Source of the DNA: an uncultured Flavobacteriales bacterium
GTDB lineage: Bacteria > Bacteroidota > Bacteroidia > Flavobacteriales_D > Sanyastnellaceae
Assembly: GCA_937967465.1 (NCBI GenBank)
Contig: CALBSW010000022.1
Coordinates: 1 to 29,267 of the forward strand
Reading direction: 5' to 3'
DNA: 29,267 nt
Shown: positions 9,301 through 16,071 of the stretch, piece by piece
Layout of the letters: each line of letters begins with the position of its first letter
Position numbering within the stretch: position 1 is the stretch's first letter
Notes under the pieces: generated by a model
Database searches by the model: none
Seen by the model: only the letters and a program-made list of their open reading frames with translations
Told to the model about the DNA's origin: nothing
Program-made: the position numbers and the translations under genes

Positions 9301-9475
9301 AACCACCATCGAGCAGCTCCAAGCCAACGTCTCCGAGCCTTGGGTTCAGGATGCCTGCCTGGACTTCCTTGACCGACTGGTTCAATTGGAAAACCCGCCG
9401 CCCATGCCGGACCTGCCAGGAGCAGATTCCAGCCGCACCGAAACGCCCATCACCCCTGAATCCTCAGAAGAATGA
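6326..9475 (+). CDS. Large exported tetratricopeptide-repeat protein
   Basis: 1049-residue periplasmic or outer-membrane-associated TPR protein. A signal peptide is visible (MIRFSRHFCPLLLAVTLTAPPALSQ region). The ATG at 6326 (MRHPMIRF) and that at 6338 (MIRFSRHF) are both possible; a GTG at 6296 only adds non-signal-like residues. Almost the whole mature chain is helical repeats of TPR/TolA-(Pal)-binding YbgF type. Examples are YYLAHIAYAEERLTTALAAF, YIVGQCRLANGQPAQAITAL and FHLGQCQFDSGDPEAALSVL, with proline-marked turns such as YPNSPRRDEA and HPESIRVLPA. There is no membrane segment after the signal peptide. The stop codon overlaps the start of the downstream barrel gene (ATGA, 9472-9475), implying translational coupling and a joint function such as a periplasmic scaffold working with the barrel. 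No specific function is recognised. Confidence 0.88.
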   Translation: MRHPMIRFSRHFCPLLLAVTLTAPPALSQGSLLSGGTTADPATRDSREAFDRALDHFAHAQYAAALEGFDAFASNRLHGDAPAGESERLLKVEAEYHAALCAIYLYHKDAVWRIDRFIERHPESTWVPKLQWELGNYQYRRKKWSKALDAFDALNPRRLSKTLRTEFHFKRGHARFEKSDLDGARGDLLKVVGDASARPEYLEAARYYLAHIAYAEERLTTALAAFEELLPVAAFQNAVPVYIAQILHQLERYEELTERVPAWLDPAADLRASDRQELSRLLGTAFFHLGNCAQARPHLEAAWKTMDSPQRTAEFSYIVGQCRLANGQPAQAITALMRATGRKDALDQFATHALGQAYLELGEKPKAQAAFAAAAELDHDLELREDALFNQAKLAFETDFNPFNDAIAAFQQYLEEYPNSPRRDEAYGFLLDVYLTTRNHERALDALDRIQRKSPREKKAYQKLAFNHGVDLYRSGKPAEADAFFSRSRSFPEDATLAAESQYWQGEIAIIAGRDAAALSHYRAFLNAPGAFNSALYDEGEYGAAYALFRQRKYRDAQVGFRKYVDAAGPQAPHVADAQLRIGDCFYIDKDYDRAVTAYAEALGAGTTQQQYARFQQARCKGLDGDAVGAVAGMTALLDAHPETTFKGDALTAIGKFEVELGHMDAARAAFTRIRSELPGSAYAKQALVDLALIAVKQDRNEDALALWEQISSRYPDDEVTKDAFLIVEPLLVAGGQLDNLPAVVGLSNDDIAERTFAAAQDLALSGDCDQAVPKLEQFLERHPESIRVLPAQFHLGQCQFDSGDPEAALSVLEKVVSAPLSDYHEPALVLTATIRFNQGDWDDALAHYQQLEKVAVLKRHVLEARIGIMRCSRELGDGETVLTYVDPILADPETPADIVRAARYNRALLLLERLPADAVADLEWLVEDEVHAEEAAHHLAAIQLSNGDATGCQVSVFNQLNRFGGGSEWAYRSFLLLAEAYLAQEDLFQARTTIEQLQANVSEPWVQDACLDFLDRLVQLENPPPMPDLPGADSSRTETPITPESSEE

Positions 9476-11322
9476 TCCGCCAGCGTCACTCCTCCTCTTT
9501 CGCCGCTTGGTCAGCCTTGACCGGATGGATCCTCCTGCCGGCCCTGCTTCTCGGTCAGGACAGCCTGCAAGTGACCTTCGTCGGGGATCGCGAACTTGAA
9601 ATCCGCGAAGTCATCAAGCCACCTGCCAGCCCACAGCGCGTGGACCTTGGGTTGGAAAAGCCCACCATTCAATACGCCCCCGTGGCCAAGGCCATGTCCC
9701 CCATGACGGAGACGGAATCCTTGCCGCCTCTGGCCGTGCGCATGGACGCCCCCCTTCCACGGCTATACGCCGGCTATGCCAAAGTGGGGTTTGGCATGTT
9801 CGCTTCTCCGTTGGCTGACATTCACCTTGGCGAGACCCAGAGCCGCAACGGCGCCTGGGGTCTGCACCTGCTTCACCGCAGTTCAGCGGGATCCACAGGA
9901 GCGGCCGACAGCCTGGGCGTGGATGAAGGCTGGTCCCACAATGCCATCGGTGGCCATCTGCGGCGGTTCATTGACAAGAGCAGCCTCACCCTCGACGCCA
10001 ACCTGGACCGCAAAGCATGGGGCCTCTACGGGCTCGATGCGGGCAGTGTGGATGCCGGCTTGTTCTCGGCCCCGACCGACCGGCAGACCTACACCACGGC
10101 AGAGTTCTCCGCACGCCTGCAAAATCACCTCCGGGACAGCACCAAGGTGCACCGTGACGTGAACCTCCTTGTCAGCCGACTCATGCCCGGGACATCTCCC
10201 CTTCCCGGAAACGTGGTGGTTCCAGAAGTGCTGCCCCCGAACCAACGGGAAAACCTGATCACTGCGAAGGGGCGATTCCACAGCTGGAATGAAGGCGCCT
10301 TGTACGCGCTCGATGTCGAGGGCCATTGGATGGGCACCTCCATTTCGGGCATCGGAGATTCCACGCGGTCCGCCGTCAGCCGCTCTTCCGCCCTGATCGG
10401 CGCCACCCCAAGCGTGACCAAGGAGCGGGGTGCCTACAAGGTGCGCGTGGGCGCAGGTCTCTGGGTGGATGCACGCGGACGCCAATCCTTCCATTTCTAC
10501 CCGACAGCAGAAGTTCGATTCCGCCTGCTGGACGACGTCTTCGTCCCTTACGGCGGCGTCGATGGCGGCATGCAACGCAACGCCCTCCACGACCTTGTCG
10601 ACGAGAACCCTTGGTTTGAAGCAGGCTATCACGCCGATGGAAATGCCCTCCGAGGCGCCATCCAACACACCAACCGCGCCCTTGAATTGTACGGCGGAGT
10701 CCGCGGCAAATTCACACGTGACTTGGCCTTCAACGCCCAAGCGAGAACCACGACCTACCGCGACTTCGGTTACTGGGTCAATGAAGCCGGATTGGACAGC
10801 GCGGGACAGCGATTCAGCTTGGCCTACGACACCTTGACCGTGGCCAGCGTGATTGGAGAGGCCACATGGCGCGGCCAAGGCGCGCTGGAGCTGAGTGCCC
10901 GGGCCGAATTCCACACCTATGGCACCGGTCAGCAACCCCACGCCTGGTATCAACCCCGCACCCGCATCTCGGCATCCGGACGCTGGAACCTCGAAGAACT
11001 CCTCTTCGTCGACTTCGGAGTGGACGTCGTGGGCGCGCGATACGCCCCCTCTTACGTCCCCTTCGCCTCGGACAGCAGTGATGGAGAATCCGGCGAGGAT
11101 GGAGCGACCGAAAACGTGGGCGCAGTCTTTGGTGGCAGCGAAGCGGTCTACGCCCGGAAACTCCCCGCATACACGGCCCTCGACCTCGGCATCGAATACC
11201 GTTACAACGGCCGATTGGCTTTGGGATTGGACGTTCGCGGCCCCCTCGGCCAGACCGACATCTTCAACGGCTTTGGCGCCCAGAGAATGCGGGTCATGAT
11301 GTGGGCGGGATACCGCTTCTGA
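9472..11322 (+). CDS. Outer-membrane beta-barrel protein (TonB-receptor-like barrel, no plug seen)
   Basis: 616 residues with a signal peptide (hydrophobic WSALTGWILLPALLLGQ, residues about 12-29). A short linker follows (about 30-85) rich in proline and including VGDRELEIREVIKPP. From about residue 95 there are many alternating polar/aromatic strands (LYAGYAKVGFGMFASPL, RMRVMMWAGYRF), and the chain ends in a terminal Phe as outer-membrane barrels do. The length and strand pattern resemble Bacteroidota proteins often annotated as TonB-dependent receptor, but I see no plug domain or TonB box, so porin or scaffold barrel is equally possible. The start overlaps the TPR gene stop by four bases. 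About 50 bases after its own stop there is a strong hairpin, suggesting the transcription unit ends here before gyrB. Confidence 0.75.
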   Translation: MIRQRHSSSFAAWSALTGWILLPALLLGQDSLQVTFVGDRELEIREVIKPPASPQRVDLGLEKPTIQYAPVAKAMSPMTETESLPPLAVRMDAPLPRLYAGYAKVGFGMFASPLADIHLGETQSRNGAWGLHLLHRSSAGSTGAADSLGVDEGWSHNAIGGHLRRFIDKSSLTLDANLDRKAWGLYGLDAGSVDAGLFSAPTDRQTYTTAEFSARLQNHLRDSTKVHRDVNLLVSRLMPGTSPLPGNVVVPEVLPPNQRENLITAKGRFHSWNEGALYALDVEGHWMGTSISGIGDSTRSAVSRSSALIGATPSVTKERGAYKVRVGAGLWVDARGRQSFHFYPTAEVRFRLLDDVFVPYGGVDGGMQRNALHDLVDENPWFEAGYHADGNALRGAIQHTNRALELYGGVRGKFTRDLAFNAQARTTTYRDFGYWVNEAGLDSAGQRFSLAYDTLTVASVIGEATWRGQGALELSARAEFHTYGTGQQPHAWYQPRTRISASGRWNLEELLFVDFGVDVVGARYAPSYVPFASDSSDGESGEDGATENVGAVFGGSEAVYARKLPAYTALDLGIEYRYNGRLALGLDVRGPLGQTDIFNGFGAQRMRVMMWAGYRF

Positions 11323-11324
11323 TT

Positions 11325-11343
11325 CACCGTTCACAAAACGGTG
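11325..11343 (+). terminator. Inverted repeat just after the barrel gene
   Basis: CACCGT-TCACAAA-ACGGTG forms a perfect six-base-pair stem with a seven-base loop, starting three bases after the stop codon at 11320-11322. No T-run follows. It may protect the 3' end or, together with the next hairpin, limit read-through into gyrB. Confidence 0.35.
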
Positions 11344-11373
11344 GGCAACCGCCGTGAAAGTGTGGAAAACACA

Positions 11374-11399
11374 GGGGTTTCAATTCGCTTGAAAACCCC
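11374..11399 (+). terminator. Strong hairpin between the barrel gene and gyrB
   Basis: GGGGTTTCAA-TTCGC-TTGAAAACCCC forms a ten-base-pair stem with one bulged A and a five-base loop. It is not followed by T residues. It lies upstream of the candidate gyrB -7 element (11420), so it would act on transcripts entering from the barrel gene or as a protein-binding palindrome in the gyrB control region. The last bases (CCCG, 11397-11400) can alternatively pair with CGGG at 11407-11410, which is incompatible with the full stem. Confidence 0.4.
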
Positions 11400-11419
11400 G
11401 CTGAGACGGGCTTGTCGGC

Positions 11420-11427
11420 TATCTTCG
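11420..11427 (+). promoter_or_regulatory. Candidate -7 element of gyrB
   Basis: TATCTTCG matches TAnnTTTG in all but one position. The gyrB ATG is 22 bases further on, so this gene would have a short untranslated leader, unlike aroC. A GGAG at 11445-11448 is only one base from the ATG, too close to be a normal ribosome-binding site. Confidence 0.4.
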
Positions 11428-11449
11428 TTTGCGCCCTAAAACGCGGAGC

Positions 11450-13399
11450 ATGAGCGAAGAGAAGAAGCACAATTACAGCGCGGACAGCATCCAGGCCCTC
11501 GAAGGCATGGAGCACGTGCGGAAGCGTCCCTCCATGTACATCGGCGATGTCGGTGTTCGGGGTCTTCACCACCTCGTCTACGAGGTCGTGGACAATTCCA
11601 TTGACGAGGCCCTGGCCGGCCACTGTGACAAGATCGACGTGGCCATCACCGCCTCCAATGCCATCACTGTCCACGACAATGGCCGCGGCATTCCAGTGGC
11701 CATCCACAGCAAGGAAGGGGTGAGCGCCTTGGAGGTCGTCATGACCAAAATTGGTGCCGGCGGTAAATTCGACAAGGACAGCTACAAGGTCTCCGGTGGT
11801 TTGCACGGTGTCGGTGTCAGCTGTGTGAACGCCCTCTCCACCCACCTCCGCGCCGAGGTCCACCGCGACGGCAAGGTCTGGGAGCAGGAATACAGCCGAG
11901 GCAAGGCCAACTACCCCACCCGCGAAATCGGAACGACCGACCGCACGGGAACGTCTGTCACCTTCCAGCCGGACCCGGAGATCTTCAACGACACCCTCGA
12001 GTACAGCTACGACACGCTGGCCCGCCGCCTGCGTGAGCTGAGCTTCCTCAACAAAGGCATCACGCTGACGCTCACCGATGAGCGGAACCACGACGAGGAG
12101 GGCAACGCCATCCACGAGCAGTTCCACAGCGAGACGGGTCTGAAGGAATTCTGCACCTACATCGACCAGAACCGGGAGCAGCTCATTCAAGAGGTGATCC
12201 ACATGGAGGGCGAGGTCAACGACATCCCAGTCGAGGTGGCCATGGTGTACAACACCTCTTTCAACGAGAGCCTGCACAGCTACGTCAACAACATCAACAC
12301 CCACGAAGGCGGCACCCACTTGAGCGGTTTCCGCCGCGGCTTGACCAACACGCTGAAGAAGTATGCTGAGGAGTCCGGCATGCTGGACAAGTTGAAGTTC
12401 GACATCAGCGGTGACGACTTCCGCGAAGGCCTGACCGCCATCGTGAGCGTGAAGGTCATGGAGCCCCAGTTCGAGGGCCAGACCAAGACCAAGCTGGGCA
12501 ACAAGGAAGTGACCGCTCCGGTGAGCCAAGCGGTGAGCGGCATGCTCCGCGACTACCTCGAGGAGAATCCGAACGACGCCAAGACCATCGTCCAGAAGGT
12601 CATCCTCGCTGCCCAGGCCCGCCATGCGGCCCGGAAGGCGCGTGAGATGGTCCAACGGAAGACCGTCATGGGCGGATCGGGACTGCCCGGCAAACTGGCC
12701 GACTGTTCCGAGAAGGACCCCGCCATGTGCGAGGTCTTCCTGGTTGAGGGTGACTCCGCTGGAGGAACCGCCAAGCAGGGACGGGACCGCCTCTTCCAGG
12801 CCATCCTCCCACTCCGAGGCAAGATCCTCAATGTGGAGAAGGCGATGCACCACAAGATCTTCGAGAACGAGGAGATCAAGAACATCTACACCGCCCTCGG
12901 CGTGACCGTCGGTACCGAAGAAGACGAGCGGGCACTCAACCTCAGCAAGCTCCGCTACCACAAGGTCGTCATCATGTGTGACGCCGACGTGGACGGCAGC
13001 CACATTGAAACGCTGATCCTCACCTTCTTCTTCCGCCACATGAAGGAGCTGATCGAGAAGGGCTACGTCTACATCGCCACCCCACCCCTGTACCTCGTCA
13101 AGCGCGGATCCAAGCAGGGCTACGCTTGGGACGACGACCAACGCGACCGCCTCATTGCCGAATACCGCGGCAAGAGCGATGCCGCTGTGGGCGTCCAGCG
13201 CTACAAGGGTCTCGGTGAGATGAACGCAGAGCAACTCTGGGACACCACCATGAATCCCGAGAACCGGACGCTTCGTCAGGTCACGATCGAGAATGCCGCC
13301 GAGAGCGACAACATCTTCTCCATGTTGATGGGAGACGACGTGCCGCCCCGCCGCGAGTTCATCGAGGCCAACGCCAAGTACGCCAACATCGACGCGTGA
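11450..13399 (+). CDS. gyrB: DNA gyrase subunit B
   Basis: ATPase subunit of the A2B2 type II topoisomerase that negatively supercoils DNA. The 649-residue length is typical for Bacteroidota GyrB, which lacks the long insert of gamma-proteobacterial forms. GHKL ATPase motifs are visible: YEVVDNSIDEA with the Mg-binding Asn, DNGRGIPV, and GGLHGVGVSCVNALS. The transducer Lys loop is QTKTKLGN. TOPRIM-fold motifs are EGDSAGGTAKQGRDR and DADVDGSHI, with a C-terminal QRYKGLGEMNAEQLWDTTM. I start at the ATG at 11450 (MSEEKKHNYSADSIQALEGM), since the upstream in-frame TTG at 11429 lies next to the candidate promoter. gyrA is not in the window. The stop overlaps the start of an SDR gene in GTGA, so the dehydrogenase is likely translated from gyrB mRNA. 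Confidence 0.98.
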   Translation: MSEEKKHNYSADSIQALEGMEHVRKRPSMYIGDVGVRGLHHLVYEVVDNSIDEALAGHCDKIDVAITASNAITVHDNGRGIPVAIHSKEGVSALEVVMTKIGAGGKFDKDSYKVSGGLHGVGVSCVNALSTHLRAEVHRDGKVWEQEYSRGKANYPTREIGTTDRTGTSVTFQPDPEIFNDTLEYSYDTLARRLRELSFLNKGITLTLTDERNHDEEGNAIHEQFHSETGLKEFCTYIDQNREQLIQEVIHMEGEVNDIPVEVAMVYNTSFNESLHSYVNNINTHEGGTHLSGFRRGLTNTLKKYAEESGMLDKLKFDISGDDFREGLTAIVSVKVMEPQFEGQTKTKLGNKEVTAPVSQAVSGMLRDYLEENPNDAKTIVQKVILAAQARHAARKAREMVQRKTVMGGSGLPGKLADCSEKDPAMCEVFLVEGDSAGGTAKQGRDRLFQAILPLRGKILNVEKAMHHKIFENEEIKNIYTALGVTVGTEEDERALNLSKLRYHKVVIMCDADVDGSHIETLILTFFFRHMKELIEKGYVYIATPPLYLVKRGSKQGYAWDDDQRDRLIAEYRGKSDAAVGVQRYKGLGEMNAEQLWDTTMNPENRTLRQVTIENAAESDNIFSMLMGDDVPPRREFIEANAKYANIDA

Positions 13400-14184
13400 G
13401 CGCACCACGCCGGACGGTGTGGATCACCGGTGCTTCTTCGGGCATCGGCCGCGCCGTTGCGCAGGCCTGTCACCAGCGTGGTGACCGGCTCATCCTGTCG
13501 GCCCGCCGGACAGCTGTTCTCGACGGACTTCGCACCGAAATGGGTGCATCCGACGCCCTGTTGGCACCATTCGATTTGGCTTCACCCGAGGGCGTCGAGG
13601 CCCTGGTGGCCAGCCTCTGGGAACAAGCCGGTCGCATCGATGTGGTGGTCCACTGTGGCGGGATCAGCCAACGCAGCCGGCTCATCGACACCGACCCTTC
13701 TGTGGACCGGACCATGATGGAGGTCAATTACTTCGGCACCTTGGCTTTCACGCGGGCCTTGTTGCCGTACATGGTCCAAGCCGGAGGCGGTCACTTCGCC
13801 GTGGTCACCAGCCTGATGGGCCTCTTTTCCGCTCCTTTGCGCTCGGGGTATGCCGGCGCCAAGCACGCCCTTCACGGCTGGTTTGAGGCCCTGCGTGCCG
13901 AGCACCACGACGATGGCATCCGCGTCACCATGGTGGCCCCCGGGTTCGTTCAAACTGACATTTCCCGCAATGCCTTGACAGCCGACGGCAGCGCCCAAGG
14001 CACCATGGACGATGCCACGGAAAATGGAATCTCCGCCGAACGGTGTGCGGCCTTGTTGTTGCGTGGCATCGACCGCAATCGGGCCTTGGTCACGCCTGGC
14101 AAAAAAGAAGTGCTGGGGTATTGGCTCTCCCGGTTTGCCCCGGGCATCCTGCGCCGCGTCGCCCGCCGCGCCAAAGTCACCTGA
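13396..14184 (+). CDS. Short-chain dehydrogenase/reductase (classical SDR)
   Basis: 262-residue NAD(P)(H)-dependent oxidoreductase with a Rossmann fold. The cofactor motif TGASSGIG lies at residues 11-18, with an Arg-rich second strand (SARR) that favours NADPH. Usual NNAG is replaced by HCGG (in VVVHCGGISQRSRL). Catalytic Ser139 (VVTSLMG) and Y152-AGA-K156 are all present, as is the substrate-loop start VAPGFVQTDIS. The overall flavour resembles the DHRS7-like branch of SDRs, but the substrate cannot be inferred. The start is a GTG overlapping the gyrB stop by four bases; no ATG option fits the conserved N-terminus. The stop is one base from the stop of the convergent methyltransferase gene, leaving no room for a conventional terminator. 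Confidence 0.93.
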   Translation: MSAPRRTVWITGASSGIGRAVAQACHQRGDRLILSARRTAVLDGLRTEMGASDALLAPFDLASPEGVEALVASLWEQAGRIDVVVHCGGISQRSRLIDTDPSVDRTMMEVNYFGTLAFTRALLPYMVQAGGGHFAVVTSLMGLFSAPLRSGYAGAKHALHGWFEALRAEHHDDGIRVTMVAPGFVQTDISRNALTADGSAQGTMDDATENGISAERCAALLLRGIDRNRALVTPGKKEVLGYWLSRFAPGILRRVARRAKVT

Positions 14185-14185
14185 C

Positions 14186-14956
14186 TCAGACGTATTCGCG
14201 GCCGGCGACGTCGAGGACCTTGGTGGTCTTCTTGAGCGTGCGCAACACCATGAACACCACGAAGGCGAACGCGAGCAGGACCAGCCAGAACGGCTGAATG
14301 CGCAGCCCCTCCCATCCCTGTTGCCGGAACATGTGGAGGCCGTCGACCCAGGCGAAGCTGAGGAACATGGCGAAGAAGCCGTTGTACTCGCGTTTCAAGA
14401 CATTCTTCAGTGAAAACGACACTTCCGGCCCCTTCCAACGGCGGATCGCCGGCCAGAAAGCGGGCACGTTGGCGGACCAATCCAGGTAGGTCTGGCCGAA
14501 TTTGCCCCGCAGGAACTGCTCCTCCGCGAACATGATGCGCTCGTAATACAGGGCATAGATCAACAGGAACGCCACCGTGAACCACACGTGGCCCATGTAC
14601 ATGACGATGCCCAACCACATGAGCAGGTTGCCCAGGTACAACGGGTGTCGGCAAATGCTGTACATCCCGAGCGTGTTCAACGACTCGGCCACCTGCCCTT
14701 CCTTGGTGTTCCGACCTGAAGTTCCGCGTGGCGTGTACCCCACGCACAATGCGCGGACTTTCTGACCGGCCATGCCCACAGACAGACACACCAGCGGCCA
14801 GATCCACGTCCCATCCGGGGCAGCAGACATGACCGTCCATTCCACATGTCCCAGCAAGACCACAGGAATGGCCCCGAAAAACAAGAGCAATGGCAAAAAG
14901 CTGCGCCAGCGGAACAGCCAGTTGCCCGACCGGTCCATTTCCTCAATGAGTGCCAT
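14186..14956 (-). CDS. Integral-membrane methyltransferase (ICMT/phospholipid methyltransferase fold)
   Basis: 256 residues with several hydrophobic helices. The S-adenosylmethionine-binding signature of this fold is clear: YSICRHPLYLGNLLMWLGIV followed by YYERIMFAEEQFLRGKFG and a W-x-P ending. This family methylates membrane lipids, isoprenylcysteines or, in Leptospira LmtA, the 1-phosphate of lipid A. The N-terminal segment GYTPRGTSGRNT...Q resembles, from memory, proteins annotated as lipid A phosphate methyltransferases in Bacteroidota, but that specific activity is only a suggestion. The C-terminal 70 residues add two more hydrophobic stretches. It is the last gene of the ABC operon: its ATG shares one base with the stop of the HlyD gene (TGATG). 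Coupling to a lipid- or macrolide-type exporter suggests an envelope substrate. Confidence 0.85.
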   Translation of the reverse strand: MALIEEMDRSGNWLFRWRSFLPLLLFFGAIPVVLLGHVEWTVMSAAPDGTWIWPLVCLSVGMAGQKVRALCVGYTPRGTSGRNTKEGQVAESLNTLGMYSICRHPLYLGNLLMWLGIVMYMGHVWFTVAFLLIYALYYERIMFAEEQFLRGKFGQTYLDWSANVPAFWPAIRRWKGPEVSFSLKNVLKREYNGFFAMFLSFAWVDGLHMFRQQGWEGLRIQPFWLVLLAFAFVVFMVLRTLKKTTKVLDVAGREYV

Positions 14957-16059
14957 CAGTCAAAAATGGGCTGGTTCCAACGCTTGATGGAATCGCCTTC
15001 TGCCACGCCGGACAAGACCTCCACGGTCAATCCATCGGACAGGCCGAGTTCCACATCCCGCCGCTCGAACTGCTGAGGGGCGGTCTGCACTTCCACAAAC
15101 GGCTTGGGACCTTCGTATTGGACAAGCGCCTCGCTGATGGCCAACACCTGCTCCCGTTTGTCGAGCACCACGTCGGCGTTCGCACTGAATCCCGCCCGGA
15201 TGAAATCCCCTTCGGCGAGGGTCACCGCAGCGCGGATGTCGAATTGAACCGCGCCATTCTGCGGAATGCCCTTCGGAGAAATGTACTCCAACGTGGCATC
15301 GAACTTCCGCCCCGGCATGGCGCCGATGCTGAGGATGAGCGGAATGCCGACCCGCAGGTTCTCGATCTCGCTCTCGTCAATCTGACCGCGGAAAATCAAG
15401 TCCGTCATGTCAGCCACACTGGCGATGCTGGTGCCTTCGTTGAAGGTGTTCGCCTGGATGACCTGGTAACCGACCTCGACCGGCACGTCGAGGACCATGC
15501 CGTTGACTGTGCTGGCGATCATCGTGTTGGAGGCCTCTCCCGCCCGGCTGGCGGCGCCTTCCTTCACGATGCGCAGGTTGTCTTCTGCGGCCAACATCTC
15601 TTCCTTGGCCTGGAGGAACGACGTCTCGGACTGCTGGAAATCCTGCTCCGACACCACCCCCGAAGCGAGCAGCGATTCCTGTCGCTCGAAATCCCGGCGG
15701 CTGTTCTCCAAGGAGATCCGGCTGCGCTCGACCCGACTTTGGGCTGCAGCCAGTGCCGCCATGTCCGGGACAACCCGGACCCGCGCAAGCACAGTGCCTT
15801 GAGAAACGGTGTCCCCCGCCTCCACAAAGAGCTCATCCACGATGCCGCTGATCTGCGGCTTGATCAGGATTTCTTTTCGAGGCCCGATGGTCCCGGAACT
15901 CACCGACTTCTTGATGATGTCCGCGACGTAGGGTGCCTCCACTCCGAAGCGGGCCTCCGGGGCCTGTTCCTTCTGGTAGAGGTCGTTCAACGTGTAAGCC
16001 GCCCCGGCGATGACCAGGAGGACGAAGAGGAGCAGGAGCGTAACGCGGCCTTTCTTCAT
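14956..16059 (-). CDS. HlyD/MacA-family periplasmic adaptor of an ABC exporter
   Basis: 367 residues. A positively charged start and one N-terminal membrane helix (VTLLLLFVLLVIAGAAYTL, residues about 6-24) anchor it in the inner membrane. The barrel-sandwich half-motif PQISGIVDELFVEAGDTVSQG is followed by a coiled-coil hairpin (about residues 100-165, AAQSRVERSRISLENSRRDF onward), the returning lipoyl half (STVNGMVLDVPVEVG) and a beta-barrel domain (ADMTDLIFRGQIDE). This is the membrane-fusion protein layout linking an inner-membrane transporter to an outer-membrane channel. It lies 12 bases downstream of the second permease and overlaps the methyltransferase start by one base. No TolC-type channel is encoded in this operon. 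Confidence 0.93.
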   Translation of the reverse strand: MKKGRVTLLLLFVLLVIAGAAYTLNDLYQKEQAPEARFGVEAPYVADIIKKSVSSGTIGPRKEILIKPQISGIVDELFVEAGDTVSQGTVLARVRVVPDMAALAAAQSRVERSRISLENSRRDFERQESLLASGVVSEQDFQQSETSFLQAKEEMLAAEDNLRIVKEGAASRAGEASNTMIASTVNGMVLDVPVEVGYQVIQANTFNEGTSIASVADMTDLIFRGQIDESEIENLRVGIPLILSIGAMPGRKFDATLEYISPKGIPQNGAVQFDIRAAVTLAEGDFIRAGFSANADVVLDKREQVLAISEALVQYEGPKPFVEVQTAPQQFERRDVELGLSDGLTVEVLSGVAEGDSIKRWNQPIFD

Positions 16060-16071
16060 GGGTTCAATTCA

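Noticed and set aside
6206..9385. A 1059-codon open frame antisense to the TPR gene
   Set aside because: High-GC codon use leaves the opposite strand free of stops. The translation has no family motifs or signal peptide, while the sense frame has both a signal peptide and TPR repeats.
11324..13408. A 694-codon open frame antisense to gyrB
   Set aside because: Shadow of a highly conserved gene; the product is Val/Leu/Asp/His-rich with no recognisable domain.
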